In this document: piece by piece, positions 8,344-16,766 of the stretch
Numbering within the stretch: position 1 is the stretch's first letter
Layout of the letters: the number at the start of each line of letters is the position of its first letter
NCBI GenBank assembly: GCA_903900795.1
Contig: CAIUOO010000545.1
Location: 1-38,415 of the forward strand
Length of the DNA: 38,415 nucleotides
DNA from: an uncultured Gemmatimonadota bacterium
GTDB taxonomy: Bacteria; Gemmatimonadota; Gemmatimonadetes; Gemmatimonadales; Gemmatimonadaceae
Direction of reading: 5' to 3'
The notes under the pieces: generated by a model
Database searches by the model: none
Seen by the model: the letters and a program-made list of their open reading frames with translations, nothing else
Told to the model about the DNA's origin: nothing
Translations under genes and position numbers: made by a program

Positions 8344-10236
8344 GTGCCGATCAATGACGTTACTGTCGTGATTCGCTGGATACTTGCCCTCGCGCTCGGC
8401 ATCGCCGCGGCCTGGCTCGCCTATGGGCGTGTCGGTGCGCTCGCGCGTTCCCGTGCAACCCTGCTCGGCGCCCTGCGCGCCCTCGCCGTGACGATCGTTG
8501 CGGCCATCCTGTTCGGCGCCCCCTCGGCGCCGCCGCGGCCCGCCGCGCCGCTCGTGGCGATCGACGTGTCGGCCTCCTCACGCCGCGCCGTCGGCGACGA
8601 GAACTCGGTGGTCAACGCCTGGCGGGAACGCCTCGCCGAGGCCGCCAAGCGCGACGCACCCGGCACCGATGCCTTCGTGATCGTGGGCGACTCGATCCGC
8701 GATATCAGTGCCTCAGACATGGCCGCGCTGCGCTCCGATGATCAGGGCTCGCGGGTGCGCGCGGCGGTCGATCGGGCGGCATCGCTGGGACGTCCGCTCG
8801 TGCTCCTCACCGACGGTGAGGTCGACGATGCTGAGTCGCTCGCGGAAGCGCCGGCCGGCTCCATCGTGCGCGTGCTCGCGAATACGCCACGCACCGACGG
8901 CGCGATCGCGGACATGGCGGTGCCGAGCAATGCCACGGCGGGTGACACGATCAGCGTGGCCGCCACCGTCACGGCGGGGGCCCTGGCCACGCCGGACGCG
9001 CAGTGGCGCGTGGCGGTCGAAGGGCTCGCGCCGGTCGTGCTTCCGGTGCCGGCGCTTGCCGCGCTCACCTCGACGCGGGTGACCACCACGATCACGCTCC
9101 CGCGCGGTGCCCGGTCGGCCATTGTACGCGCGGTGTTGCTCGTGCCCGGCGATGCCGAGCCGCGGAATGACACACTGTCCAGCACGATCGACATTGGTGA
9201 TCGGCCGTCGGCGGTGTTCGTTTCGACGGCGCCCGACCTCGACGTGCGAGAGGCCCTCGTCGTCCTGCGCGGTGCGCTCAACGTGCCGACGCGGGCCTTC
9301 CTGCGCCTCGCGCCGGGCGTCTGGCGCGTGGAAGGCTCCCTGGCGCCGATCAGTGAAGACGACGTGAAGACGCAAGCCGGTGCCGCGGGCATGCTCATCG
9401 TGCACGGTGACACGGCCTGGCGACCGCGCGCGGCCATCCGAAGCGCGACCGGTGCCAGGGCGCTCTGGATTCCCGCACCGCCGACGGCGATCGCACGGGC
9501 AGGGGAAGTGGCGAGGACGCCGGAGTGGTATGCGTCGGGCGTGCCGGCATCGCCGCTGGCTTCCGCGTTGGCCGGCTTGCCGCTCGATTCGTTGCCGCCG
9601 CTCACGCTGGCCGGTCCCGCCAAGGGCTCGATGCCGCTGCTCACCGCGCAACTGGGCAAGCGTGGTGAGGCCGTACCGGCGATCGCCGCCCGCACCGAGA
9701 ACGGCGTGCGCACGATCGTCGTGTCGGGCTCGGGATATGCCGGGTGGGCGTTACGCGGTGGCCGTTCGGCCGAGGCGTTCGGTGCCCTGTGGGGCGCGAT
9801 TTTTGACTGGCTGGCGGCTGGGCGCGGCGATGTGCGCGCGGCCCGACCAATGGCGGCGCTACTGCGCGCCGGAGACGCCGTGGCGTGGCGCCGTGGTGGT
9901 GCCGACTCAATCGTCTCGGTGCAACTCCGCCGTCGCGGCGACGCGGGCGTTGATTCACTCACACTCCGCTTTGCCGGCGCGAGCTTCGAAACGACCTCTC
10001 CCGCCCTGGCGGCTGGGGTGTACGATGTGCAGGCCGAGGGTGGCCCCAGCGTGTTGGTGGTGAACGCATCGCGGGAATGGGTGCCACGCGCCCCGACGGT
10101 GCGCGACGGAGTGCTGTCGCGCGGTGCCCTCTCCTCCGATGCCCCGCGACTGGCCGATGCCGGTTGGCCGTTCGTCCTCGCGCTACTGCTGCTCTGCGGC
10201 GAATGGATCGGTCGCCGCGCGGCCGGCTATCGCTGA
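8344..10236 (+). CDS. Membrane-anchored VWA-like protein of unknown role
   Basis: About 630 residues. Two N-terminal membrane segments (WILALALGIAAAWLAY and ALAVTIVAAILFG) are followed by a von Willebrand A-like domain. That domain has an incomplete MIDAS motif (AIDVSASSRR, residues about 72-80) and LLTDGEVDD. A long beta-rich region follows, then a C-terminal membrane helix (WPFVLALLLLCGEWIGRRAAGYR). This layout resembles BatA-type and other aerotolerance-like or glutamine-amidotransferase-like membrane proteins, but no exact family is recognised. Most of the chain should lie outside the cytoplasm. The start is uncertain: GTG 8344 or GTG 8368, neither with a clear ribosome site. ftsY follows 46 bases downstream on the same strand. 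Confidence 0.7.
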   Translation: MPINDVTVVIRWILALALGIAAAWLAYGRVGALARSRATLLGALRALAVTIVAAILFGAPSAPPRPAAPLVAIDVSASSRRAVGDENSVVNAWRERLAEAAKRDAPGTDAFVIVGDSIRDISASDMAALRSDDQGSRVRAAVDRAASLGRPLVLLTDGEVDDAESLAEAPAGSIVRVLANTPRTDGAIADMAVPSNATAGDTISVAATVTAGALATPDAQWRVAVEGLAPVVLPVPALAALTSTRVTTTITLPRGARSAIVRAVLLVPGDAEPRNDTLSSTIDIGDRPSAVFVSTAPDLDVREALVVLRGALNVPTRAFLRLAPGVWRVEGSLAPISEDDVKTQAGAAGMLIVHGDTAWRPRAAIRSATGARALWIPAPPTAIARAGEVARTPEWYASGVPASPLASALAGLPLDSLPPLTLAGPAKGSMPLLTAQLGKRGEAVPAIAARTENGVRTIVVSGSGYAGWALRGGRSAEAFGALWGAIFDWLAAGRGDVRAARPMAALLRAGDAVAWRRGGADSIVSVQLRRRGDAGVDSLTLRFAGASFETTSPALAAGVYDVQAEGGPSVLVVNASREWVPRAPTVRDGVLSRGALSSDAPRLADAGWPFVLALLLLCGEWIGRRAAGYR

Positions 10237-10282
10237 TCGTCGCCACTCGTTCGACACTTCGTTTCTCTTCGCCTGGTCAAGA

Positions 10283-11212
10283 ATGGCTCGCCTGTTTCGC
10301 CGGAAGGATGAAGCTCCCAAACGCTCGCTCTGGCAGCGCTTCAAGGACGTGGCATTCACCGACGTGTCGGTGCTCTTCAAGGGCGTCGATGAAGGATCGC
10401 TCGAGACGCTCGAGACGCTCCTCATCGAGTCCGATTTCGGCGTGACCACGTCGCTGGCCCTGGTGGCGGACGTCGAGTTTCGGGCCAAGCGCGGTGAAGT
10501 GAAAACCGAGGCGGAGTTCCGTGGTGCATTGGCCAAGGGCATCGAGGCCGCGCTACGAAAGGGCAATGCCGACCCGGCGCTGTTCCGCGCGGCCACTGGC
10601 CCCACCGTGGTCCTCGTCATCGGCGTAAACGGCGCGGGCAAGACGACCTTCATCGGCAAGTTGTCCGCGCAGTTCAAGCAGGAAGGGAAGAAGGTGCTGC
10701 TCGGAGCGGCCGACACGTTTCGTGCCGGCGCTATCGATCAGTTGCGCGTGTGGGCGGAGCGGGCCGGCGTGGACTTCGTCGGCGGCGCCCCGGGATCCGA
10801 TCCCGCGTCTGTGGCCTTCGACGCGGTCGATGCCGGGATCACGCGTGGGGCGGACGTCGTCATTGTGGACACGGCCGGGCGTTTGCACACGAGTGACGAT
10901 CTCATGACGGAGTTGCGCAAGATTCATCGCGTGATCATGAAGCGACTGCCCGACGCGCCACACGAAGTGCTGCTCGTCCTCGACGGAACGATCGGCCAGA
11001 ACGCGCTCTCACAGGCGCGCACCTTCTCGGCGGCCGTTCCGGTCACCGGCATCGTGGTCACGAAGCTCGATGGTACCGCCAAGGGCGGTATCGTGGTGGC
11101 CGTGCACGAGGCCCTGAACGTGCCGATCAAGTTCGTCGGTCTCGGCGAGCAGATCGGCGACCTCGAACCGTTCCATGCGGGTGACTACGCCAAGGAGCTG
11201 GTGGAGGCGTGA
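10283..11212 (+). CDS. ftsY: Signal recognition particle receptor FtsY
   Basis: A 309-residue SRP-type GTPase that docks ribosome-SRP complexes at the membrane. It has a short helical N domain (WQRFKDVAFTD, then LETLLIESDFGV), P-loop GVNGAGKTTFIGKL (from about 114), the insertion-box motif LLGAADTFRAGAIDQL, G3 DTAGRLHT (about 196) and G4 TKLDGTAKGG. GLGEQIGDLEPF closes the G domain, as in FtsY rather than Ffh, and the M domain of Ffh is absent. The start is ATG 10283 (MARLFRRKDEAPK), whose basic stretch may touch lipid; the long acidic A domain of E. coli FtsY is missing, as in many bacteria. The track start at 10124 would run into the upstream gene. Its stop overlaps the recG start. Confidence 0.96.
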   Translation: MARLFRRKDEAPKRSLWQRFKDVAFTDVSVLFKGVDEGSLETLETLLIESDFGVTTSLALVADVEFRAKRGEVKTEAEFRGALAKGIEAALRKGNADPALFRAATGPTVVLVIGVNGAGKTTFIGKLSAQFKQEGKKVLLGAADTFRAGAIDQLRVWAERAGVDFVGGAPGSDPASVAFDAVDAGITRGADVVIVDTAGRLHTSDDLMTELRKIHRVIMKRLPDAPHEVLLVLDGTIGQNALSQARTFSAAVPVTGIVVTKLDGTAKGGIVVAVHEALNVPIKFVGLGEQIGDLEPFHAGDYAKELVEA

Positions 11213-13341
11213 TGGCGTTCGGCGGCGATCGTGACCCGCAGGAGCGGAAGCGACGTCCGCCTGCGCGTCCGGCGCCGAGGCTCACACTCGATACGCCGGT
11301 CACGTACCTCAAAGGCGTAGGCCCGGTCCGCGCCGAGTTGCTGGCACGGATGGGCATCACGATGGCCGGCGATCTGCTGCGTCACGTGCCGCACCGGTAC
11401 GAAGACGCGAGCACGGTTACGCGCATTGCGCAGGCGGTCGTCGGCGCCGACATCACGGTGCTGGGGCAGGTCATCGCCAAGGGGGTGCTCCCCACCCGCA
11501 AGGGTCTGCGAGTCTTCCAGGCCGTCGTGCAGGATGCGAGTGGCATGATCGAGGTGGCGTGGCCGGGACAGCCGTTTCTCGATCGCACGATCAACAAGGG
11601 CGACTGGCTGCTCTGCACCGGACAGGTCCGCTTCTTCCACGGTCGCCGGCTGCAGCCGCGCGAGTTCGTGAATCTCGGGCCGGAAGAAGAGGGGACGAAC
11701 GAAGGGCGCGTGCTGGCGGTGTACCCCAGCACGGAGGGGCTGTCGGTCCGCGTCCTGCGCGCGATGGTGCAGCAGCATCTCGATCAGCTGCTCCCGTTGG
11801 TGCTGGAGACGCTGCCGCGCGAGATCCTGGCGCAGGCCGCGGTGCCGACGCTCCCCGACGCGTTGCGGATGGTGCATCGGCCCACGTCGGTGGATGAGGC
11901 GCTCCGTGGGCGCGCCCGACTGGCGTTCGAAGAGTTGCTCTGTGTGCAGTTGCTGCATCGGAAGGCGAATCAGGTGGCCCGTGAAGCCCGGGGCGGCACC
12001 GCGTTCGTGAATCGTCGCGATCTGACCACCAAGCTCCGTGCCGTGTTGCCGTACACGCTCACCGGGGCACAGGTCCGGGCGGTGCGCGAGATCGTGGCTG
12101 ACATGGAGAGTCCGCGCCGCATGCATCGCCTGCTGCAGGGCGACGTGGGCGCCGGGAAAACGGTGGTGGCGGTGTTCTCCGCGCTGCTCGCGATGGAGAA
12201 CGGGGCGCAGGTCGCGCTGATGGCGCCCACCGAGTTGCTCGCGGAGCAGCACGCACGCAGCATCGGCGCGCTGCTGGCCCCGCTCGGCGTTGCGCCCGTG
12301 CTGCTGACCGGTCGCCTGGGTGCCAAAGACCGTCGCGCGGCGCTGGAACGATTGGCCGCGCGCGAGCCCGTGCTGGCCATCGGCACGCACGCCCTGATTC
12401 AGGGCGACGTCGCATTCGCCAATCTCGGACTTGCCATCATCGACGAACAGCATCGGTTTGGTGTCGAGCAGCGTGCCACCCTTGGATCGAAGGGGAAGGC
12501 CCCCGACGTGTTGCTCATGAGTGCGACGCCCATCCCGCGGTCGCTGGCCCTCACGTTGTACGGCGACCTCGATGTGAGCGTGCTGGACGAACGCCCACCG
12601 GGGCGCCACCCGATCACCACCGTTGTGCGCCCCGAATCGGGCCGAACGAAAGTGTTCGAGTTTGCCAACACACAGCTGGATGCCGGACGTCAGGTGTATG
12701 TGGTGTACCCACTCATCGAGACCTCCGAGAAGATGGAGCTCAAAGCGGCCACGGTGATGTTCGAGGAACTCGTGAGCGGGCCGTTTGCGAAACGTCGGGT
12801 GGCGCTGCTGCATGGCCGCTTGCCCGCCGACGAGCGCGACGGCATCATGCGCGCCTTTCGTGATGGCGAGATAGACGTCCTGGTGGCCACGACGGTCATC
12901 GAAGTGGGCATCGACGTGGGCAACGCCACCGTCATGATCATCGAGCACCCGGAACGCTTCGGGCTGTCGCAGCTGCACCAGCTGCGCGGACGCGTGGGGC
13001 GCGGTGCCGAGCAGTCGTATTGCATTTTGCTGGGCGACGTCGGCGTCGAGGCGGCCGAGCGCCTCGGGCTCTTCGCCGGGACCGAAGACGGCTTCGAGAT
13101 CGCGAGGGCCGACCTGCAGTTACGTGGCATGGGCGACTTGTTCGGTGCCAAGCAACACGGGCTCCCGGCGTTCCGGATTGCCGATCCGCTCCGCGACGAA
13201 GCTCTCAATGAGACCGCCCGGATGGTGGCCGAACGCGTGCTGCGGGACGACCCGGAGCTGGCGGCGCCCTCGCATCAGGGGCTCCGCCATGTCCTCACGG
13301 TGGGCTATGCCCGCGCCTTGGAGCTGTTCCGGGTGGGGTAG
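11212..13341 (+). CDS. recG: ATP-dependent DNA helicase RecG
   Basis: A 709-residue superfamily 2 helicase that remodels stalled replication forks and branched recombination intermediates. The N-terminal wedge/OB domain begins with TPVTYLKGVGPVRAELLARMGI. The helicase core has Walker A GDVGAGKTVVA (about 310), DEQHRFGVEQR (about 411), MSATPIPRSLALTLYGDLD, and motif VI HQLRGRVGRG. RecG has DEQH where most relatives have DExH, so the family call is firm. Size is normal. I prefer ATG 11212 because GGAGG (11203-11207) sits 4 bases upstream; GTG 11209 would leave one base. The start overlaps the ftsY stop (TGATG), which implies coupled translation. Confidence 0.97.
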   Translation: MAFGGDRDPQERKRRPPARPAPRLTLDTPVTYLKGVGPVRAELLARMGITMAGDLLRHVPHRYEDASTVTRIAQAVVGADITVLGQVIAKGVLPTRKGLRVFQAVVQDASGMIEVAWPGQPFLDRTINKGDWLLCTGQVRFFHGRRLQPREFVNLGPEEEGTNEGRVLAVYPSTEGLSVRVLRAMVQQHLDQLLPLVLETLPREILAQAAVPTLPDALRMVHRPTSVDEALRGRARLAFEELLCVQLLHRKANQVAREARGGTAFVNRRDLTTKLRAVLPYTLTGAQVRAVREIVADMESPRRMHRLLQGDVGAGKTVVAVFSALLAMENGAQVALMAPTELLAEQHARSIGALLAPLGVAPVLLTGRLGAKDRRAALERLAAREPVLAIGTHALIQGDVAFANLGLAIIDEQHRFGVEQRATLGSKGKAPDVLLMSATPIPRSLALTLYGDLDVSVLDERPPGRHPITTVVRPESGRTKVFEFANTQLDAGRQVYVVYPLIETSEKMELKAATVMFEELVSGPFAKRRVALLHGRLPADERDGIMRAFRDGEIDVLVATTVIEVGIDVGNATVMIIEHPERFGLSQLHQLRGRVGRGAEQSYCILLGDVGVEAAERLGLFAGTEDGFEIARADLQLRGMGDLFGAKQHGLPAFRIADPLRDEALNETARMVAERVLRDDPELAAPSHQGLRHVLTVGYARALELFRVG

Positions 13342-13425
13342 GTGGCGCCGCGGGCGGTGCGTCAACTCTTGGAGCGCGAGCGGCCATCGGTGTAGCTTCA
13401 CGGCTCTCCTTCAACTCGCCGTCCG

Positions 13426-14727
13426 ATGAACCAATCCAGCACCCGCATTGCCGACCTCAAGCACCACGTCGGCGCCGTCGTCACCGTTCGCGCGTGGGTC
13501 ACCCACCTGCGCTCCAAGGGCAAGGTGGCCTTCGTCGTGGCCCGCGATGGCACGGGAATCCTGCAGGCGGTGCTGGTGAAGTCCGAGGTGCCGGAGGCGT
13601 CGTGGGATGCATTCGCCACGCTGACGCAGGAAGCGTCGGTGGCGCTCACGGGTGAGGTCCGCGCCGATGCCCGCGCCCCGGGCGGTTTCGAAATGGGCGT
13701 CCAGTCGCTCGAGATTATCGGTACGAGCCCGAACGACTATCCGATCCAGCCGAAAGAGCACGGCATCGACTTCCTGCTCGACAACCGTGCCTTCTGGCTG
13801 CGCAGTCAGCGCCAGGTCGCGATCATGCGCGTGCGGCACGAGCTCGAACAGGCGGTGCACGACTTCTTCTACGCGCGCGATTTCATCCGCTGCGACACGC
13901 CCATTCTCACCGCCGCCATCGGCGAGCGGGCCGGCCTGTTCAGCACCGACTACTTCGACGAAGGCACCGCTTATCTCGCGCAGACGGGACAGCTGTACGG
14001 CGAAGCGCTCGCCGCCGCCTTGGGGCGGATTTACACGTTCGGCCCCACGTTCCGCGCCGAGAAGTCGAAGACGCGTCGTCACCTCACCGAGTTCTGGATG
14101 ATCGAACCCGAGATGGCGTGGTATGATCAGGACGACAACATGGATCTGCAGGAAGCGTTCGTCCGCTATCTGGTGGAGCGCGTGCTGGAGCGTCGGCAGG
14201 AAGAGCTCAAGGTGCTCGAGCGCGACACGAGCAAGCTCGATTGTGTGTCACAGCCGTTTGTGCGGCTCGATTACGGCGATGCCGTGAAGCTGGCGCAGAG
14301 CAAGGGCAGCGACATCGTGTGGGGTGATGACCTCGGTGCCCCCGACGAAGCGCTCATCGTCGACGAGTATCAGCGCCCGGTGTTCGTGGTGAACTATCCG
14401 AAGGAAGCGAAGGCGTTCTACATGAAGGAGAACCCCCTCGATCCACGAACCGTCCGCTGCGCCGACCTGCTCGCCCCCGAAGGGCGTGGTGAGATCATCG
14501 GCGGCTCACAGCGCGAAGACGACTACGACAAGATCCTCGCGCGGCTCACGCACGAAGGACTCCCGGTCGAGGCGTACGGCTGGTATCTCGACCTCCGCAA
14601 GTACGGCACGTTCACGCACTCGGGCTTCGGCCTCGGTCTCGAGCGCACGATCGCGTGGATCTGCGGCATCGAGCACATCCGCGAAGTCATCGCGTTCCCG
14701 CGCATGATGGGCCGGCTGGCGCCGTAA
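13426..14727 (+). CDS. asnS: Asparaginyl-tRNA synthetase
   Basis: A 433-residue class II aminoacyl-tRNA synthetase that charges tRNA-Asn. The N-terminal OB anticodon-binding domain (about 8-100) includes VTVRAWVTHLRSKGKVAFVVARD. Motif 2 is FRAEKSKTRRHLTEFWMIEPEMAW and motif 3 is GFGLGLERTIAWICG. IGGSQREDDYDKI is typical of AsnRS. The C-terminus FPRMMGRLAP differs from the FPRTPG ending common in bacterial AsnRS, and the motif 2 wording recalls Thermus or archaeal-type enzymes. An AspRS alternative is disfavoured by the GGSQRE segment and the lack of the bacterial AspRS insertion domain. No clear ribosome site precedes the ATG. The gene converges on mazG with a large palindrome between. Confidence 0.93.
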   Translation: MNQSSTRIADLKHHVGAVVTVRAWVTHLRSKGKVAFVVARDGTGILQAVLVKSEVPEASWDAFATLTQEASVALTGEVRADARAPGGFEMGVQSLEIIGTSPNDYPIQPKEHGIDFLLDNRAFWLRSQRQVAIMRVRHELEQAVHDFFYARDFIRCDTPILTAAIGERAGLFSTDYFDEGTAYLAQTGQLYGEALAAALGRIYTFGPTFRAEKSKTRRHLTEFWMIEPEMAWYDQDDNMDLQEAFVRYLVERVLERRQEELKVLERDTSKLDCVSQPFVRLDYGDAVKLAQSKGSDIVWGDDLGAPDEALIVDEYQRPVFVVNYPKEAKAFYMKENPLDPRTVRCADLLAPEGRGEIIGGSQREDDYDKILARLTHEGLPVEAYGWYLDLRKYGTFTHSGFGLGLERTIAWICGIEHIREVIAFPRMMGRLAP

Positions 14728-14733
14728 CAAGCG

Positions 14734-14817
14734 CGTGAGTTTCGAGTGCTGAGCGAAAGTGCGGAGTCATGAGGGCACTCACGACTCCCAACTTCCACTC
14801 ACCACTCACAACTCACG
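14734..14817. terminator. 40-nt-arm palindrome between convergent asnS and mazG (ACTCAC type)
   Basis: Arms 14734-14773 and 14778-14817 are complementary at 32 of 40 positions by hand count, with a 4-base loop. The right arm is a run of ACTCAC/ACTCCC-like words, and the right end contains the 12-base perfect palindrome ACTCACGTGAGT. It lies between convergent genes and overlaps the last codons of mazG, so it probably serves as a two-way terminator. No long T-run is seen on either strand. Confidence 0.6.
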
Positions 14818-15585
14818 TGAGTCTTGCCCAACACGCTCGGCACGCTTGACCGCGTCCCAGTACCGGTCCTGGTCCTCCAACGACAGCGCCGTCAGTTCCA
14901 CCCCATCCGCCGTCGCCAGCGCTTCCATCGCGGCGTAGCGCCGCACGAACTTCGCGTTCGTCCGGTCGAGCGCCAGCGCGCCGTGTACACCGGTCTTGCG
15001 CGCCAGGTTCACGACCGCGAACAGCAGATCGCCCAGCTCGGCCTCGAACGCGTCCTGTTCGGCCACGGTACCATCCGCGTTCACGTGCGCGGCCAGTTCG
15101 TCGATCTCCTCGCGCACTTTCTCCAGCGGCCCGAGGGCGTTCGGCCAGTCGAACCCCACCCCCGCCGCGCGGTCCTGCAACCGGTGCGCCCGATGCAGCG
15201 ACGGGAGCCCCGACGGGAGCCCCTCCTCCAGCGTTGAGCGCTTGGCCTTGGCGGCCTTCATCGACTCCCACGGGCGCTTGATCCCGTCGCCGTACAGGTG
15301 CGGATGCCTCGCCTGCATCTTCGCCACCAGCGCGCCCGCCACATCCTGCATCGTGAACGCGCCGCGCTCCTCGGCCACCACCGAGTGGAACAGCACCTGT
15401 AAAAACAGGTCGCCCAGTTCATCGCGCAGCGTGGCGTCGTCCCCCTGCGCGATCGCGTCGTCGACCTCGTGCGCCTCCTCGATGAGATACGGTCGGAGCG
15501 AGCCGTGCGTCTGCACCCGGTCCCAATCGCACCGGGCCCGCAGATCCCGCATCAGGGCCAGCGCGTCGTCCATCGTCCGTTGCAT
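14806..15585 (-). CDS. mazG: Nucleoside triphosphate pyrophosphohydrolase MazG
   Basis: A 259-residue tandem-domain MazG that hydrolyses nucleoside triphosphates to monophosphates and pyrophosphate, cleaning abnormal nucleotides or tuning (p)ppGpp metabolism. The first domain has LRARCDWDRVQTHGSLRPYL, EEAHEVDDAI and DELGDLFLQVLFH, with the EExxE plus ExxD metal site. A second copy has EKVREEIDEL and EAELGDLLFAVVNLAR. I chose ATG 15585 because GGAGA lies 4 bases upstream and family members start near this point; the track start at TTG 15636 would overlap alr. The last codons (DSREL-stop) lie inside the right arm of the 14.8-kb palindrome, so the C-terminus appears rewritten by that repeat. Confidence 0.93.
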   Translation of the reverse strand: MQRTMDDALALMRDLRARCDWDRVQTHGSLRPYLIEEAHEVDDAIAQGDDATLRDELGDLFLQVLFHSVVAEERGAFTMQDVAGALVAKMQARHPHLYGDGIKRPWESMKAAKAKRSTLEEGLPSGLPSLHRAHRLQDRAAGVGFDWPNALGPLEKVREEIDELAAHVNADGTVAEQDAFEAELGDLLFAVVNLARKTGVHGALALDRTNAKFVRRYAAMEALATADGVELTALSLEDQDRYWDAVKRAERVGQDSREL

Positions 15586-15617
15586 CGCTTCTCCGTACGT
15601 CGTTGGCTGCTTAGGAT

Positions 15618-16766
15618 GTGCGAGTGACCGCGACAATATATCCTGCCACCGATCGTGCCTGGCTCGACGTCGATCTCGAGGCGGTGCGCCACAACGTGCG
15701 TCAGCTGCGCATGCGTGCCGGCGTGCCGCTGATCGTGATGGTCAAAGCGAACGCCTACGGCGTGGGGGCGGTTCTGGTGAGCCGCGCGCTCGGCGTGCCC
15801 TTCGACCGCACGCCGGCGGCCGCTGATGCCCCCTGGGGGCTCGGGATCGCCTCCCTCGACGAGGCCGCCGAGCTGCGTGAGGCCGGGTGCCGTGGGCGGA
15901 TTCTCTGTCTCACGCCGCTCCTCGCCTCAGAGCTGCCGCGCGCGTATGCGTTGGGGGTGCGTCCGGCCTTACACCGCACGCCCGACGTGCGGGCCTGGGC
16001 CGCCGCAGGGCAGGGCGGCGAGTCGCGCCCCTACCATTTGGCGATCGACACCGGCATGGCCCGCGCCGGTGTGCGCTGGGATCAGGTCAAGGCCCTCCGG
16101 GACGTGCTGCGCGAACATCCCCCCGAGGGCGTCTTCACGCACTTCCATTCGGCTGACGAAGACATCGACTCGCGCGACGAACAGGACGCGCGGTTCGTGG
16201 ACGCCATGCTGGCCCTCGGTGACGCGCTGCCGGCGGCGGTGCTCCGACACAGCGATAACAGCGCCGGGATCGCCAGTCGCACGCGTCTCTCGCCCGGTGC
16301 ACTGGCCCGCCCCGGCATCGCGGTGTACGGCGGCATGTTCAGCGAGCTGCTCGGACTGCGGCAGGTGGTGCACTTACGGGCCCGCCTCATCGATATCCGC
16401 GACGTCGCGCCCGGCGAGACCGTCAGCTACGGCGCTACATGGACCGCCGCGCGCCCGTCGCGCATCGCGACGATCTCGGCGGGGTACGCCGACGGCTATC
16501 GACGGCACCTGTCCAATCGCGGAGAGGTGCTGATCGATGGGGTACGTTGTCCCATCGCGGGTCGCGTGACCATGGATATGATTATGGTCGATGTCACCGA
16601 CGTCCCGTGCGCCGTCGGCGATGTGGCGACGCTCATCGGCACCGATGGCGCGGCCACCGTCAGCACCGAGCAGGTGGCCGAGATGGCCGACCTGTCGCCG
16701 TACGAACTCTTGGTCGGACTCGCCCTACGCGTGCCGTCCCGGCCACTCTCATCGAGTCCACCATGA
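15618..16766 (+). CDS. alr: Alanine racemase (PLP enzyme)
   Basis: Alr makes D-alanine for peptidoglycan. The 382-residue protein has the PLP lysine in VMVKANAYGVG (K43) at the start of the TIM barrel, DTGMARAGVRW, the HSDNSAG segment, catalytic tyrosine in VSYGATW (Y271), and SAGYADGYRR. The C-terminal beta domain has RVTMDMIMVDVTDVP and SPYELLVGL. Length is typical. The start is GTG 15618 or GTG 15624, without a clear ribosome site. It is divergent from mazG with a gap of only 32 bp, so at least one promoter must overlap coding sequence. The stop overlaps deoB (ATGA). It seems to head a six-gene operon. Confidence 0.95.
   Translation: MRVTATIYPATDRAWLDVDLEAVRHNVRQLRMRAGVPLIVMVKANAYGVGAVLVSRALGVPFDRTPAAADAPWGLGIASLDEAAELREAGCRGRILCLTPLLASELPRAYALGVRPALHRTPDVRAWAAAGQGGESRPYHLAIDTGMARAGVRWDQVKALRDVLREHPPEGVFTHFHSADEDIDSRDEQDARFVDAMLALGDALPAAVLRHSDNSAGIASRTRLSPGALARPGIAVYGGMFSELLGLRQVVHLRARLIDIRDVAPGETVSYGATWTAARPSRIATISAGYADGYRRHLSNRGEVLIDGVRCPIAGRVTMDMIMVDVTDVPCAVGDVATLIGTDGAATVSTEQVAEMADLSPYELLVGLALRVPSRPLSSSPP

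Noticed and set aside
11185-12978. 597-residue minus-strand ORF
   Set aside because: Antisense shadow of recG with low-complexity composition and no motif.
15586-15636. N-terminal extension of MazG to TTG 15636
   Set aside because: It would overlap alr; ATG 15585 has a ribosome site and fits the family start.
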